A DNA stretch of 25,509 nucleotides from assembly GCA_018702715.1 (NCBI GenBank), contig JABIYQ010000319.1:1-25509 (forward strand), written 5' to 3'. Below are positions 8,018 to 17,331 of the stretch, piece after piece. The position numbers and the translations under genes were made by a program. Origin of the DNA: Desulfobacula sp. Lineage in GTDB: Bacteria > Desulfobacterota > Desulfobacteria > Desulfobacterales > Desulfobacteraceae. The notes under the pieces were generated by a model that worked only from the letters and a program-made list of their open reading frames with translations, made no database searches and was not told the origin of the DNA. Positions within the stretch are counted from its first letter, which is position 1; each line of letters opens with the position of its first letter.

Positions 8018-9865
8018 TTATTTTGAACCAAAAGATACGTCCAGAATATCCTCCACACTGGAGTCGCCTTCGGCGATAGCGTCCATCTTACCATAACTTG
8101 ATGGAAGAAGGGTATTAATAAAAAACTTTGCAGATTCAATCTGGCCTGCATAAAAGGCGGCATCCTTGTTTTTTAAAGCCTTGGCTGCAATAGCGTCTTT
8201 ATCCAGGCTGCCGACTTTCTTTGCAAGTTTAGGTGCTGCCACAGATGCTCTCCACAGATGCATCCATGCAAAGGAGACATCTCCTGTTACTTCAAGGAAA
8301 GGATGAGCAAAAGTATATGCATTGAACACTTTTTTAGATCGGGTTCTTTGTCTGATTTGCCGGGCCAGGGTTTCAAGCCGTGTTACTGCATGGTTAACTT
8401 TTTCAACCAAATTTTCAATGCCTATAATTCCTTTTGCATTTTCAATGGTTTCTTTCATCCTATCAATAAAATATTGAAAGCTTTCTCCATTATTCATGGA
8501 AAGTTTTCTGCCGATAAGATCCATGGCCTGGATACCATTGGTGCCTTCATAAATCATGGAAATCCTTGAATCTCTCATTAGCTGCTCAACAGGGAATTCA
8601 CTAATATAACCATAGCCACCATAGACCTGTACCCCATGGGAACAGACTTCTAGGGACCTGTCTGTGACATAGCCTTTAACCAGGGGTGTTAAAACTTCAA
8701 TCAGGTAACTGGTATCTGTTTTGAGTTGTTCATCCGTTGTTGTGTGGACAATATCAGAGCATTTGCCATAATAATAGATCAAAGATCTCATTCCTTCTGT
8801 ATAGACTTTCATGTTCAGAAGCTGGCGTTTCACATCAGGATGCTGGATAATGGAAACACTTTTTGCATCAGGATCTTTTCCAGCCAGAAGATGTCTTCCC
8901 TGGATCCTGTTTCTGGCATAATCAAGGGCATACATATAAGAGGCAGATGCCACTGCAAATCCCTGCATTCCGATAAATGCACGGGCTTCATTCATCATCT
9001 GGAACATCTCCGGCATTCCTTTGTTTTCTTCACCCAAAAGGGTGCCGATACATTCACCTTTTTCCCCCAGAGAAAGTGAGGCAGTTGCATTTCCATGAAT
9101 TCCCATTTTGTGTTCAAGGCCTGTACATACGATATTATTGAAATTCCCCAGGCTGCCATCCTCATTGACATTGTATTTAGGAGCCAGGAACAGGGAAATT
9201 CCCTTAGTCCCTGCAGGTGCGCCCTCAATTCTTGCAAGCACCGGGTGAATGATATTCTCGCAAAGGTCATGTTCTCCGGCAGAGATAAAAATTTTTGAAC
9301 CTTGAATGGAATAGGTTCCATCTTCTTTTTTTGTTGCAGTGGTGGTGAGTGCTCCCACATCAGATCCAGCCTCTGATTCAGTCAAGAGCATGGTTCCACC
9401 CCAAATGCCGGCAAACATTTTTTTCATGTAAAGCTTTTTTTGTTCGTCATTACCAAAGGCTTCCACCAACTTGGCCGCACCGTGTGTCATACCGTAGTAT
9501 AGCATAAACGCAGAATTTGCTCCCACCATGTATTCAAGAGCAGCACATCCTATGAGTTTTGGCATTCCCTGACCGCCAACTTGAGGATCATCACACATGG
9601 CCAGCCATTCTCCTTCACAATATAAATTCCAGGCCCGTTTAAAAGATTCTGGAACCATGACTTTTCCATTTTCAAGTTTGCATCCGATTTCATCCCCGTC
9701 CTTAAACGTGGGAAGGATCTCTTTGATAGCCAGGTTCCTAGCCTCAGAAACAATCAAGTCTATTGTTTTTTTATTGAATTCTTCAAATAATTCATGTTCA
9801 ACCATTCCGATCTGTTCATGCAAGACAAAATCAACATCCCGTCTGTCAGCGATAAGTTGTACCAT
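8018..9865 (-). CDS. Acyl-CoA dehydrogenase, long (about 600-residue) FadE5/AcdA-type
   Basis: A 615-residue FAD enzyme, longer than the classical 380-residue family because of an N-terminal extension and an extra C-terminal domain (about 480-615), as in the large acyl-CoA dehydrogenases of deltaproteobacteria. Seen are LLTESEAGSDVGAL (FAD/acyl-binding), KIFISAGEH, the GYGYISEFPVEQLMRDSRI region, and IYEGTNGIQAMDLIGRKL, whose E440 is the expected catalytic base. It oxidises an acyl-CoA to the trans-2-enoyl-CoA and passes electrons to ETF. The preferred chain length cannot be read from sequence. First gene of the operon with the phasin-like and ubiB genes; a promoter-like TTGACA within a palindrome lies about 80 bp upstream. 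Confidence 0.93.
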   Translation of the reverse strand: MVQLIADRRDVDFVLHEQIGMVEHELFEEFNKKTIDLIVSEARNLAIKEILPTFKDGDEIGCKLENGKVMVPESFKRAWNLYCEGEWLAMCDDPQVGGQGMPKLIGCAALEYMVGANSAFMLYYGMTHGAAKLVEAFGNDEQKKLYMKKMFAGIWGGTMLLTESEAGSDVGALTTTATKKEDGTYSIQGSKIFISAGEHDLCENIIHPVLARIEGAPAGTKGISLFLAPKYNVNEDGSLGNFNNIVCTGLEHKMGIHGNATASLSLGEKGECIGTLLGEENKGMPEMFQMMNEARAFIGMQGFAVASASYMYALDYARNRIQGRHLLAGKDPDAKSVSIIQHPDVKRQLLNMKVYTEGMRSLIYYYGKCSDIVHTTTDEQLKTDTSYLIEVLTPLVKGYVTDRSLEVCSHGVQVYGGYGYISEFPVEQLMRDSRISMIYEGTNGIQAMDLIGRKLSMNNGESFQYFIDRMKETIENAKGIIGIENLVEKVNHAVTRLETLARQIRQRTRSKKVFNAYTFAHPFLEVTGDVSFAWMHLWRASVAAPKLAKKVGSLDKDAIAAKALKNKDAAFYAGQIESAKFFINTLLPSSYGKMDAIAEGDSSVEDILDVSFGSK

Positions 9866-9942
9866 ATAGTCGTTCCCCTTTTTATATAATCATTTCTCAT
9901 TTGATTTAAAAACGCACTGTATTTTCCTAAGCAAAACGAACA

Positions 9943-9955
9943 AGGTTGTCAACCT
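9943..9955. promoter_or_regulatory. Operator-like palindrome overlapping a -35 box of the acyl-CoA dehydrogenase promoter
   Basis: AGGTTG-T-CAACCT is a perfect 13-nt palindrome. On the minus strand it contains TTGACA, with TAGGAA after a 17-bp spacer as a mediocre -10. It lies in the 183-bp gap between the divergent acyl-CoA dehydrogenase and metallo-hydrolase genes, where a regulator could block the promoter. This is inference from position and symmetry only. Confidence 0.35.
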
Positions 9956-10048
9956 GTGAGTATGAAAAAAATTTTATAATTTGCTCAAAGCACTAAAAAA
10001 TTCTATTATTGAGTGGACGAAGAATTTATGTTGTGATACAGGAGAATA

Positions 10049-10888
10049 ATGGATATTAAATGTTGGGGTTCAAGAGGGTCGATACCTGTGTCAGGTGATC
10101 AATACTCCAAATATGGAGGAGATACGACCTGCATTGAGATTACTGCAAAATCAGGAGAAACGATTATTATCGATGCCGGGACAGGCATCCGCCGCCTGGG
10201 TAAGTCCTTAATTGAAAGACAGGTCACCCAGTATTATCTTCTTTTTACACACGCCCATTGGGATCATATCCACGGTTTCGCTTTTTTCAGACCGCTACTT
10301 TTCAGTAAAGTAAAAATAATAATTCAGAACCGGAAATTTAAAAACATTGATACCCAGGATGTTTTAAATAAAGTTATGAAATTGCCATTTTTCCCAATCG
10401 GTTTAGGGGATCTGCAAGCAGATATCAAATTTGATACGTCATTGAATGATAAATTTAACATTGGGTCTGTTCATATAGAAACCATTCCAACCAGCCATAC
10501 CGGTGGCGGCCTTGGATATAAATTCACTGAAGAAGGGAAATCCTTTGTGTTTTTAACTGATAATGAGCTTGGTTTTGATCATCCTGAAGGTGTTGGATTT
10601 GATGCATATCTGGATTTTTCACGAAATGTGGATCTTTTGTTTCATGATGGAGAATACACCAATGCAGAATATAAACTAAAAACCAATTGGGGGCATTCTT
10701 CTATTCAGGATGTTTTGGATCTTGGAATCAAAGCCAATGTTAAAAAACTTGGGCTGTTCCATTTAAACCAGGATAGAACCGATGAACAGATGGACAGAAT
10801 TATTTCTGAGTGCCGGGCAGATCTGAAAAAGAAAAATTCAACTCTTGAGTGTTTTGCTGTTCCCTGCAATATGGAAATTCAACTTTAA
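10049..10888 (+). CDS. Metallo-beta-lactamase-fold hydrolase
   Basis: A 279-residue soluble protein with the metal-binding HAHWDHIHG motif (HxHxDH, about 69-77) and the later ligands HTGGGLGY, LTDNE and GHSS, consistent with an RNase Z/PhnP-like MBL fold. The opening MDIKCWGSRGSIPVSGDQYSK...GGDTTCIEI is typical of the 'GSRGS-P' subgroup, often found beside signalling genes. The substrate is unknown (phosphodiester or similar). AGGAG at 10040-10044 lies 4 nt before the ATG. It precedes the MFS gene by 25 bp and is probably co-transcribed with it. Confidence 0.87.
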   Translation: MDIKCWGSRGSIPVSGDQYSKYGGDTTCIEITAKSGETIIIDAGTGIRRLGKSLIERQVTQYYLLFTHAHWDHIHGFAFFRPLLFSKVKIIIQNRKFKNIDTQDVLNKVMKLPFFPIGLGDLQADIKFDTSLNDKFNIGSVHIETIPTSHTGGGLGYKFTEEGKSFVFLTDNELGFDHPEGVGFDAYLDFSRNVDLLFHDGEYTNAEYKLKTNWGHSSIQDVLDLGIKANVKKLGLFHLNQDRTDEQMDRIISECRADLKKKNSTLECFAVPCNMEIQL

Positions 10889-10913
10889 CGAAAAACTTAT
10901 TTAAACCATCTCC

Positions 10914-12206
10914 ATGAAATACCCATCCACTAAGACAACTTTTATAAAGACTATCAGGGTCATGCTGTCCTGGAAAATGCTGGTCATGTTTTTTTTCGGG
11001 TTTTCCTCGGGTTTCCCCTATTATATTATCAAGGATGTATTAAAATTCTGGATGATGGATGCCAATGTAGATATTGCCAAAATCGGCCTGTTTGCATTAG
11101 TGGGAATGCCCTATACATTAAAGTTTGTATGGTCACCTATGATGGATGGCATTGTTCCCCCATTCCTTGGTCGCAGGAGGGGATGGATACTTATGGCGCA
11201 AATTGGCCTGATGATCACCATTGCCTTGTTGGGGCAGTTTGATCCGGAACAATCCCTTGTATGGATAGCCGTGTTTGCTCTTTGTCTCAATTTTTTCGGG
11301 GCAAGCCAGGATATTGCTCTGGATGCTTTCCGCCGGGAATACCTTACCAGTAATGAACTTGGATTTGGCACTGGAATATGGATGAATGCATGGCGCCTTG
11401 GCACTTTTGTCTCTGTTGGGCTTTCTGTCCTTGCTGATTTTGATTTTACATGGCAGACAATTTTTTTAATGCTAACGGCTGTCATGGGTGTGGGGGTCCT
11501 CACAACACTTTTGGTTCCTGAGCCTGTGGTTGAGGAGCGCTTGCCTGTAAATATTAAAGAAGTGATTGTTGAACCCTTTGTAGAATTTTTTCAAAGACAT
11601 TACGCTATTTTGATTTTATTGTTCATTTTGCTGTATAAGATAGGGGATAATATGGCAAGTGCAATGACAATTCCTTATATTGTTCAAATGGGATTTACCA
11701 AGGCACAGTATTTTATCATAGTAAAAGGGGTTGGCATGCTTGGGCTTTTTGGCGGCGTTCTTGTCGGGGGCTCTATCATGATTCGTCTGGGTATAGCAAA
11801 GTCTCTGTATGTTTTTGGAATTCTCCAGGCGATTTCAACGGCATTTTTTGCCATCTTGAATCATATTGATCATGGATCTTATTTCTGGACTGAACACAGT
11901 CAGACAGTGTTGGGGGGTATTGTTGCATTTGAATTTTTTGCAACAGGGCTTGGGCAGGCAGCATATGCAACCTATATGGCAATTCAGACCAATAAACGGT
12001 TTACTGCAACACAATATGCCCTGTTGACCAGTCTTATGGGAGTTCCTGGTGTCTTTGCAGCAGCGTTGACAGGTTATATGTCCAAATACCTGGGATGGAA
12101 TGTTTTTTACTATTTGTGTGCCCTTTTCGCAATTCCAGGAATACTTTTATTGTTTAAAATTGCACCCTGGAACTCAAGTAATGAAGATTTGGAACAAGGG
12201 CGCTAG
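10914..12206 (+). CDS. AmpG-like major facilitator superfamily permease
   Basis: A 430-residue membrane protein with about 12 hydrophobic segments. The AmpG-type signatures are clear: FFGFSSGFPYYIIKDVLKFW in the first helix, SPMMDGIVPPFLGRRRGW after helix 2, and GASQDIALDAFRREYL. AmpG of enterobacteria imports anhydro-muropeptides, but AmpG-like proteins in other phyla have unproven substrates, so no symbol is given. The start is ATG 10914 with little Shine-Dalgarno; an internal ATG at 10962 would also precede helix 1. No clear terminator was found directly after the stop. Confidence 0.88.
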   Translation: MKYPSTKTTFIKTIRVMLSWKMLVMFFFGFSSGFPYYIIKDVLKFWMMDANVDIAKIGLFALVGMPYTLKFVWSPMMDGIVPPFLGRRRGWILMAQIGLMITIALLGQFDPEQSLVWIAVFALCLNFFGASQDIALDAFRREYLTSNELGFGTGIWMNAWRLGTFVSVGLSVLADFDFTWQTIFLMLTAVMGVGVLTTLLVPEPVVEERLPVNIKEVIVEPFVEFFQRHYAILILLFILLYKIGDNMASAMTIPYIVQMGFTKAQYFIIVKGVGMLGLFGGVLVGGSIMIRLGIAKSLYVFGILQAISTAFFAILNHIDHGSYFWTEHSQTVLGGIVAFEFFATGLGQAAYATYMAIQTNKRFTATQYALLTSLMGVPGVFAAALTGYMSKYLGWNVFYYLCALFAIPGILLLFKIAPWNSSNEDLEQGR

Positions 12207-12329
12207 AAAATGACAGATATCCTGGAATAATTCAAATATCATTTCCTATTCTGGCCATTTCAAAACATCTAAATTTGTGCTGAACAAAAAAAATATCAAT
12301 TATTAGATTCTATTATAACTGGACATTCT

Positions 12330-12390
12330 ATTCAAACCTATAATTCCTGAACCCATATTTTGTAGTATACGATTCAAACCTATAATTCCT
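12330..12390 (+). repeat. Two identical 19-bp direct repeats, 42 bp apart
   Basis: ATTCAAACCTATAATTCCT occurs at 12330-12348 and again at 12372-12390. The centre-to-centre distance is 42 bp, or about four helical turns, which fits two regulator sites on the same DNA face. They lie about 43 bp upstream of a TTGACA box (12433). A shorter inverted match, TATAGGTTT, occurs at about 12483. Function unknown. Confidence 0.7.
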
Positions 12391-12542
12391 ATACTTTTAT
12401 AAAAGCGCTCCACCCGGAATTGGAAATAGTGCTTGACAAAAAAAGTACTTTTCTTTACTTAAGAGTTTGAAAATAGCAGAAGTATAGGTTTATTCGATTA
12501 ACCATACCGCTTTATTTGAGACGTGAAGGACTTAGCATTATT

Positions 12543-12597
12543 GTGCAACTATTTTGCACTGATATAAAAAAACTGACAGGAATAATTCCTTGGTCAG
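12543..12597 (+). ncRNA. Pair of leader hairpins upstream of hdrA
   Basis: Hairpin 1 is GTGCAA (12543-12548), loop CTATT, TTGCAC (12554-12559). Hairpin 2 is CTGAC+AGGAA (12573-12582), loop TAA, TTCCT (12586-12590), a 2-nt bulge, then GTCAG (12593-12597). Ten base pairs with one bulge is well above chance for 25 nt. They directly precede a terminator-like stem, so together they may form a structured 5' leader. I do not recognise a known riboswitch class. Confidence 0.45.
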
Positions 12598-12616
12598 AGA
12601 AAGCGTATTGCAGAAT

Positions 12617-12683
12617 ACCGGTTTTAGGTCTTGATGAGCATCAGACTGATGTTTTTCAGGGCAAAAGAAAAACCGGTTTTTTT
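12617..12683 (+). terminator. Terminator-like hairpin 1 in the hdrA leader
   Basis: ACCGGTTTT (12617-12625) pairs with AAAACCGGT (12669-12677) over 9 bp, followed by seven T residues (12677-12683). The 43-nt interior contains a small stem, CATCA (12639-12643) with TGATG (12647-12651). A terminator with a long, itself structured loop could act as an attenuator, or could end an RNA that starts near 12460. Confidence 0.5.
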
Positions 12684-12745
12684 ATATACTCTTGCAAGCC
12701 ATTGATTCATTACTGTCTTATCAAAGCGGAAATTGATATAAAAAG

Positions 12746-12783
12746 CCTGATTAATTGAAAAAATTCAATTACCAGGTTTTTTT
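12746..12783 (+). terminator. Terminator-like hairpin 2 in the hdrA leader
   Basis: CCTG (12746-12749) pairs with CAGG (12773-12776), and AATTGAA (12753-12759) with TTCAATT (12764-12770), with a small internal loop and an AAAA apical loop. Seven T residues (12777-12783) follow. It is AT-rich in its upper half. It stands about 100 bp before hdrA, after hairpin 1. Confidence 0.5.
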
Positions 12784-12833
12784 GCACAGATAGCTGTCGG
12801 TTTTTGGGAATATCAAAGATCGGGCAGAGTTTG

Positions 12834-12854
12834 TAGCTTTAATGTGTAAAGCTA
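12834..12854 (+). promoter_or_regulatory. 8-bp stem-loop just before the hdrA ribosome binding site
   Basis: TAGCTTTA (12834-12841), loop ATGTG, TAAAGCTA (12847-12854), a perfect 8-bp stem 13 nt upstream of AGGAGG. As DNA it is an operator-like palindrome; as RNA it could protect the 5' end. TATTAT at 12853-12858 could alternatively be a -10 box with TTGTAG at 12831. Confidence 0.4.
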
Positions 12855-12882
12855 TTATAAAAAGGTTAGGAGGTTAAAAATA

Positions 12883-15800
12883 ATGACCCAAAATTCAACA
12901 ACAAAGAAAGATCTTGCAGGTTCTGTCATGGTTCTTGGCGGCGGAATTGCGGGAATGCAGTCTGCCATAGATTTAGCCAATTCAGGGTATTATGTGTATC
13001 TGGTTGAAAAATCATACGCAATCGGCGGTATGATGGCAAGATTAGACAAGACATTCCCGACAAATGACTGCACCATGTGAGTGATCTCACCCAAACTGGT
13101 CGAGGTCGGCCGGCATCTGAATATCGAATTATTGACAAATACGGAACTTCTTGAGGTTGAGGGAGAAGAGGGAAATTTTACCGCAAAGGTGAGGGAAAAT
13201 CCAAGGTTTGTTGATTTATTAAAATGTACCTCATGCGGGGAATGCACCAAGGTTTGCCCGGTGGATGTACCAAGCGAACACAACGAGAGCATGGCTCCGC
13301 GGAAAGCTATTTTTAAGCAATATGAACAAGCCATACCCGGTGGATATGGGATCTCTAAAAGAGGAACAGCACCGTGTAAGGCCACCTGTCCAGCTCATGT
13401 GAGCATCCAGGGGTTTATTGCCCTGATGAACCAGGGGAAATATGCTGAAGCCTTAAAATTGTTTAAAGATGAACATCCCTTCCCAGGCTCCTGCGGTCGA
13501 GTCTGCCACCATCCCTGTGAGGCGGCGTGTACCAGAGGGAATGCTGATGAACCGCTCGCCATTCAGTATCTTCACCGGTATCTGGCAGAACTGGATTTTG
13601 AAGGGGATGACCCATATATTCCTAAAGTTGAAGAAAAAAGGGATGAGAAGATTGCCATTGTCGGGTCTGGTCCAGCCGGACTGACCACAGCTTATTATAT
13701 GGCGCAAAAGGGATATTCGGTTACTGTATTTGAAAAACTGCCGGTCAAAGGCGGTATGATGACCGTAGGTATTCCAGAATACAGGCTGCCCAAAGCAGAA
13801 TTGGCAAAAGAGATTGAGGTGATTGAAAAATTGGGCGTTGATATTCAAACCTCGGTTGAGTTTGGCAAGGATGTTACCCTTGAAAGTCTTAAAAAAGAAG
13901 GATACAGTGCGCTGTTCATGGCAACCGGGCTCCATGGTTCCAGAGGATTAGGCGTAAAGGGAGAAGATCTTGATGGCGTTATTAAAGGCGTTGACCTCTT
14001 AAGAGATGCAGCCCTTGGTAAAGCAGAAGAACTGACAGGAAAGAAGGTAATGGTTATCGGCGGTGGTAATGTGGCCGTTGACGTTGCCTTGACCGCCAGA
14101 AGACTCGGTTCCACGGATGTTACAATGGTCTGTCTTGAAAAGCGGGATGAAATGCCTGCCTGGGATTATGAAATTGAAGAAGCTATTGAAGAAAAAGTCA
14201 ACATCGTCAATAGTCTTGGTCCCATAAGATTTTTAGGTACAAACGGGAAAGCCGATGAAGTTGAATTCCAGGAATGTACCTCAGTATTTGATGAAAACGG
14301 AAGATTCAATCCCCGGTATGATGATTGCAAACTTACCTCCTATGAAGCCGACACAGTCATTGTGGCCATCGGCCAGATGGGGGAACTTGAATTTGCTGAT
14401 AAAGAAGGTATTGCCTTAACTCCGCCCGGTGGGCTTGAGGCAGATCCTGTTACCTTACAGACACCCATTGACTGGGTATTTGCCGGTGGAGATGCCTATT
14501 ATGGGCCCAAATCGGTAGTGGATGCCATTGCCAGTGGAAAGACTGCCGCAGAAAGTATGCACCGGTTTATTAACGGCCAGGATCTGAAAGAAGGCCGTGA
14601 AAAATCCTGGGATTTTGAAAAGCCGGAGATTACTGATGTTCAGAAACTTTCGCGGCCAAAGCCTGTAAAAATAGGTATTGATGAAAGAGAAGGCAATTTT
14701 AAGGAAGTGACCTTGAATCTTGCCAAGGAAGCCATTGACAAAGAGGCTGCCCGTTGCCTTTCCTGTGGGATTTGTTCAGAATGTTACCAGTGCGTGGATG
14801 TTTGTCTTGCCGGAGCTGTTAACCATGATGAGCAGGTAAGGGTAAGAGATTTGAACGTGGGGTCAGTTATTCTGACCACGGGTGCCACAACCTATGATCC
14901 GTCAGTTCTCGATGATACTTATATGTACAAAAGATCAAAAAATGTTCTGACGTCTCTTGAATTTGAAAGAATTTTAAGTGCCGGCGGCCCGACTATGGGA
15001 CATCTTGTCCGGCCATCAGATGAAAAAGAACCGAAAAAAATAGCCTGGCTCCAATGTATAGGATCAAGGGATACCAACAGGTGCGGCAATGGATATTGTT
15101 CATCTGTCTGCTGTATGTATGCTATAAAAGATGCCATGATCGCCAAAGAGCACTCAGAACTTGATTTGGATGCAGCCATATTTAATATGGATATGCGGAC
15201 CTTTGGCAAGGATTATGAAAAGTACTATAATAGGGCAAAAGATCAGGAAGGGGTAAGGTTTGTAAAATCCAGAATACATTCTGTTATCGAAGAACCCGGA
15301 ACAGACAATTTGATTCTCAATTATGCCGATGAAGAAGGCAAAATGTGCCAGGAAGTCTTTGACATGGTCATATTGTCCGTGGGTCTTGTCATTCCACAAG
15401 AGAGTGTGGCACTTGCCAACAGGATCGGTGTTGAGCTGGATAAGTATAATTTCGTCAAAACTACAAGGTTCAATCCCTTACAGACATCCCGGCCAGGGGT
15501 GTATGTCTCGGGTTCTTTCCAGGGTCCCAAAGATATTCCTTCCTCAGTGATGGAAGCAAGCGGTGCAGCTGCTGCAGCCGGAATAAAACTGGCCGGTGCG
15601 CGTCATACCAGCACAAAAACCGTTGCCAAACCTGAAGAAAGAGATGTCCTGGGTGAAGAACCGAGAATCGGGGTGTTTGTCTGTAAATGCGGTATTAACA
15701 TTGCCGGGGTGATTGATGTTGAGGATGTTGCCAATTATACCAAAACACTCCCCAATGTAGTTTATACGGGCGAGAACCTGTTTACCTGTTCCCAGGATAC

Positions 15801-17331
15801 CCAGGTTTCTATTAAGGACCTCATAGAAGAACATAACCTTAATCGTGTCGTAGTGGCATCCTGTACACCAAAAACCCATGAAGGTATATTCATGGATACC
15901 TTGGAAGATGCCGGTTTGAATAAATATTTGTTTGAAATGGCCAATATCCGAAATCAGGATTCCTGGATGCATTTTCATGAACCTGAAAAAGCCACCACAA
16001 AAGCCAAGGATCTGATTCGAATGGCTGTGGCAAGGGTGGCAACTTTAGGACCGCTGCATGACAAACGGATCTCAGTGATTGATAAGGCATTGGTGATCGG
16101 TGGGGGAGTCGCGGGCATGACTGCTGCAAAAGGCCTGGCAGATCAAGGTTATCAGGTTACAATTGTTGAAAAAGAAAACCATCTTGGCGGTCTTGGAAAC
16201 AGACTATACCATACAATTGAAGGCGATGATATCCAGGTTTATTTGAAAGATCTTATTGCTGCTGTTGAAAACCATGACAAAATAGATGTTCTTAAGCAGG
16301 CCTTGGTCGTTGAATTTGGAGGCTATAAAGGCAATTTTGAGACAATCGTCCTTGCTGGCGCATCAATGGAAGAAAGAAAAATTGATCATGGTGCCCTTAT
16401 TGTGGCAACCGGTGCAACAGAATATCAGCCTACAGAATTTCTTTATAATGAAAGCAAATCAGTGGCTACGCAACTGGAACTTGCCGACATGATAGAGGAG
16501 AACAAGACCCAGGATTTGGATCGTGTCATAATGATTCAATGTGTGGGATCAAGAAACGAAGAGAACCCAAATTGTTCAAGAATCTGTTGTCAGAATGCGG
16601 TAAAAAATGCCATTGCCTTAAAAGAGAAGAATGCTGATACAGATGTGTTCATTCTTTACAGGGATATGAGAATGTACTCCATGCTTGAGGAGTTTTACAC
16701 AAAAGCAAGGAATATGGGTGTGATTTTTTCACGCTTTGATCCAGAGAATAAGCCTGAAGTAGCCATTGGCGAAAAGGGTAAAATGTCTGTGACGTTTACT
16801 GATCATGTTCTGGGGCGCAAAGTCGAAGCAAGTGCTGATCTGGTAGTATTGAGCGCCGGGGTCAAGGCGGCAGATACTGAAGAATTGGCAACTATTATTA
16901 AAACCGGCAGAAATGCCGAAGGCTTTTTTATGGAAGCCCATGTGAAGCTGAGACCGGTTGAAGCGCCCACCGAAGGTATTTTTATCTGCGGTACGGCCCA
17001 CGGACCAAAGTTGATCACCGAAACCATTACACAGGCCATGGCTGCGGCATCCAGGGCAACCACTTTCCTTTCACAGGAATCTTTGACCCTTTCATCCGTA
17101 ACCGCCGAGGTAAACCAGGATCATTGTGCATCATGCCTTGTCTGTGTCAGATCCTGTCCATATCATGTGCCGGTTATTAATGACTTGGGTGTCAGTTATA
17201 TAGATCCTGCACTTTGTCAGGGATGTGGCATCTGTGCATCTGAATGTCCTGCTAAAACAATAAAATTAAACTGGTATGAAGATAATCAGTTGCTCAGCAA
17301 GGTCGAAGCTTTGCTGGAGGGGGTAATATGA
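12883..17331 (+). CDS. hdrA: Selenocysteine-containing HdrA with inserted NfnB/GltD-like NAD(P)H:FAD module
   Basis: I read through the in-frame TGA at 13078-13080 as Sec66, giving 1482 residues. Order: HdrA FAD site GGGIAGMQ (about 19-26) and FPTNDCTM-U-VISPKLVEVG, where usual HdrA has Cys at the U; CTSCGECTKVCP (115-126); a GltD/NfnB-like module with CKATCPAHVSIQ and CGRVCHHPCEAAC (165-216), FAD motif VGSGPAGLTTAYY (about 260) and NAD(P)H motif VIGGGNVAVDVA (about 391); CLSCGICSECYQCVDVC (625-641); the HdrA continuation; FVCKCGINIAGVID (about 932); a second GGGVAGMTAAKG flavin site (about 1073); and two C-terminal 4Fe-4S motifs, CASCLVCVRSCP and CQGCGICASECP. HdrA is the flavin-based electron-bifurcating subunit of heterodisulfide-reductase-type complexes. 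The NAD(P)H module suggests NAD(P)H is one partner and the ferredoxin-like clusters another. AGGAGG lies 9 nt before ATG 12883. The stop overlaps the mvhD start (ATGA). Confidence 0.92.
13078..13080 (+). other. UGA recoded as selenocysteine (Sec66 of HdrA)
   Basis: The TGA interrupts the invariant HdrA stretch TNDC(S/T)M-C-xxSPKLVEVGRH exactly at the cysteine. Upstream and downstream frames are identical in phase, and neither half would be a complete HdrA alone. Sec at this HdrA cysteine is established for HdrA of some methanogens and deltaproteobacteria. Confidence 0.9.
13096..13113 (+). promoter_or_regulatory. Bacterial SECIS-like stem-loop for hdrA
   Basis: CTGGTC (13096-13101) pairs with GGCCGG (13108-13113), six pairs including G-U. 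The apical loop is GAGGTC, similar to the GG(U)-containing loop bound by SelB in E. coli fdhF. The loop begins 22 nt after the UGA, within the normal bacterial SECIS window. Confidence 0.75.

Larger units (their letters stand above)
12207..12882 (+). other. Long non-coding leader/intergenic region before the hdrA operon
   Basis: These 676 bp contain no convincing gene: the only open frame over 60 codons (TTG at 12516, 80 codons) crosses the hairpins described separately and shows no domain. The left part holds two 19-bp direct repeats. The centre has a TTGACA at 12433-12438, preceded by GC, with a poor -10 (TACTTA at 12456). The right part has at least five stem-loops, two of them followed by T runs. 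It ends in an 8-bp hairpin and a strong AGGAGG ribosome site (12868-12873), 9 nt before the hdrA ATG. Confidence 0.7.

Noticed and set aside
12421..12440. Possible sigma-54 promoter (GG...GC) near 12422-12432
   Set aside because: The GG-to-GC spacing is only 7 bp rather than the required 10.
12516..12758. 80-codon frame (TTG start) in the hdrA leader
   Set aside because: It crosses several strong hairpins, has no ribosome site or recognizable domain, and its composition follows the RNA structures.
13453..13935. 160-codon minus-strand frame inside hdrA
   Set aside because: Antisense shadow of the conserved GltD/NfnB-like module; no domain of its own.
13081..17331. Separate CDS starting with GTG at 13081, with a short 65-residue gene before it
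   Set aside because: The two pieces are in the same frame, split by one UGA at a conserved HdrA cysteine, and neither half has its own ribosome site or complete flavin domain; selenocysteine read-through explains it better.
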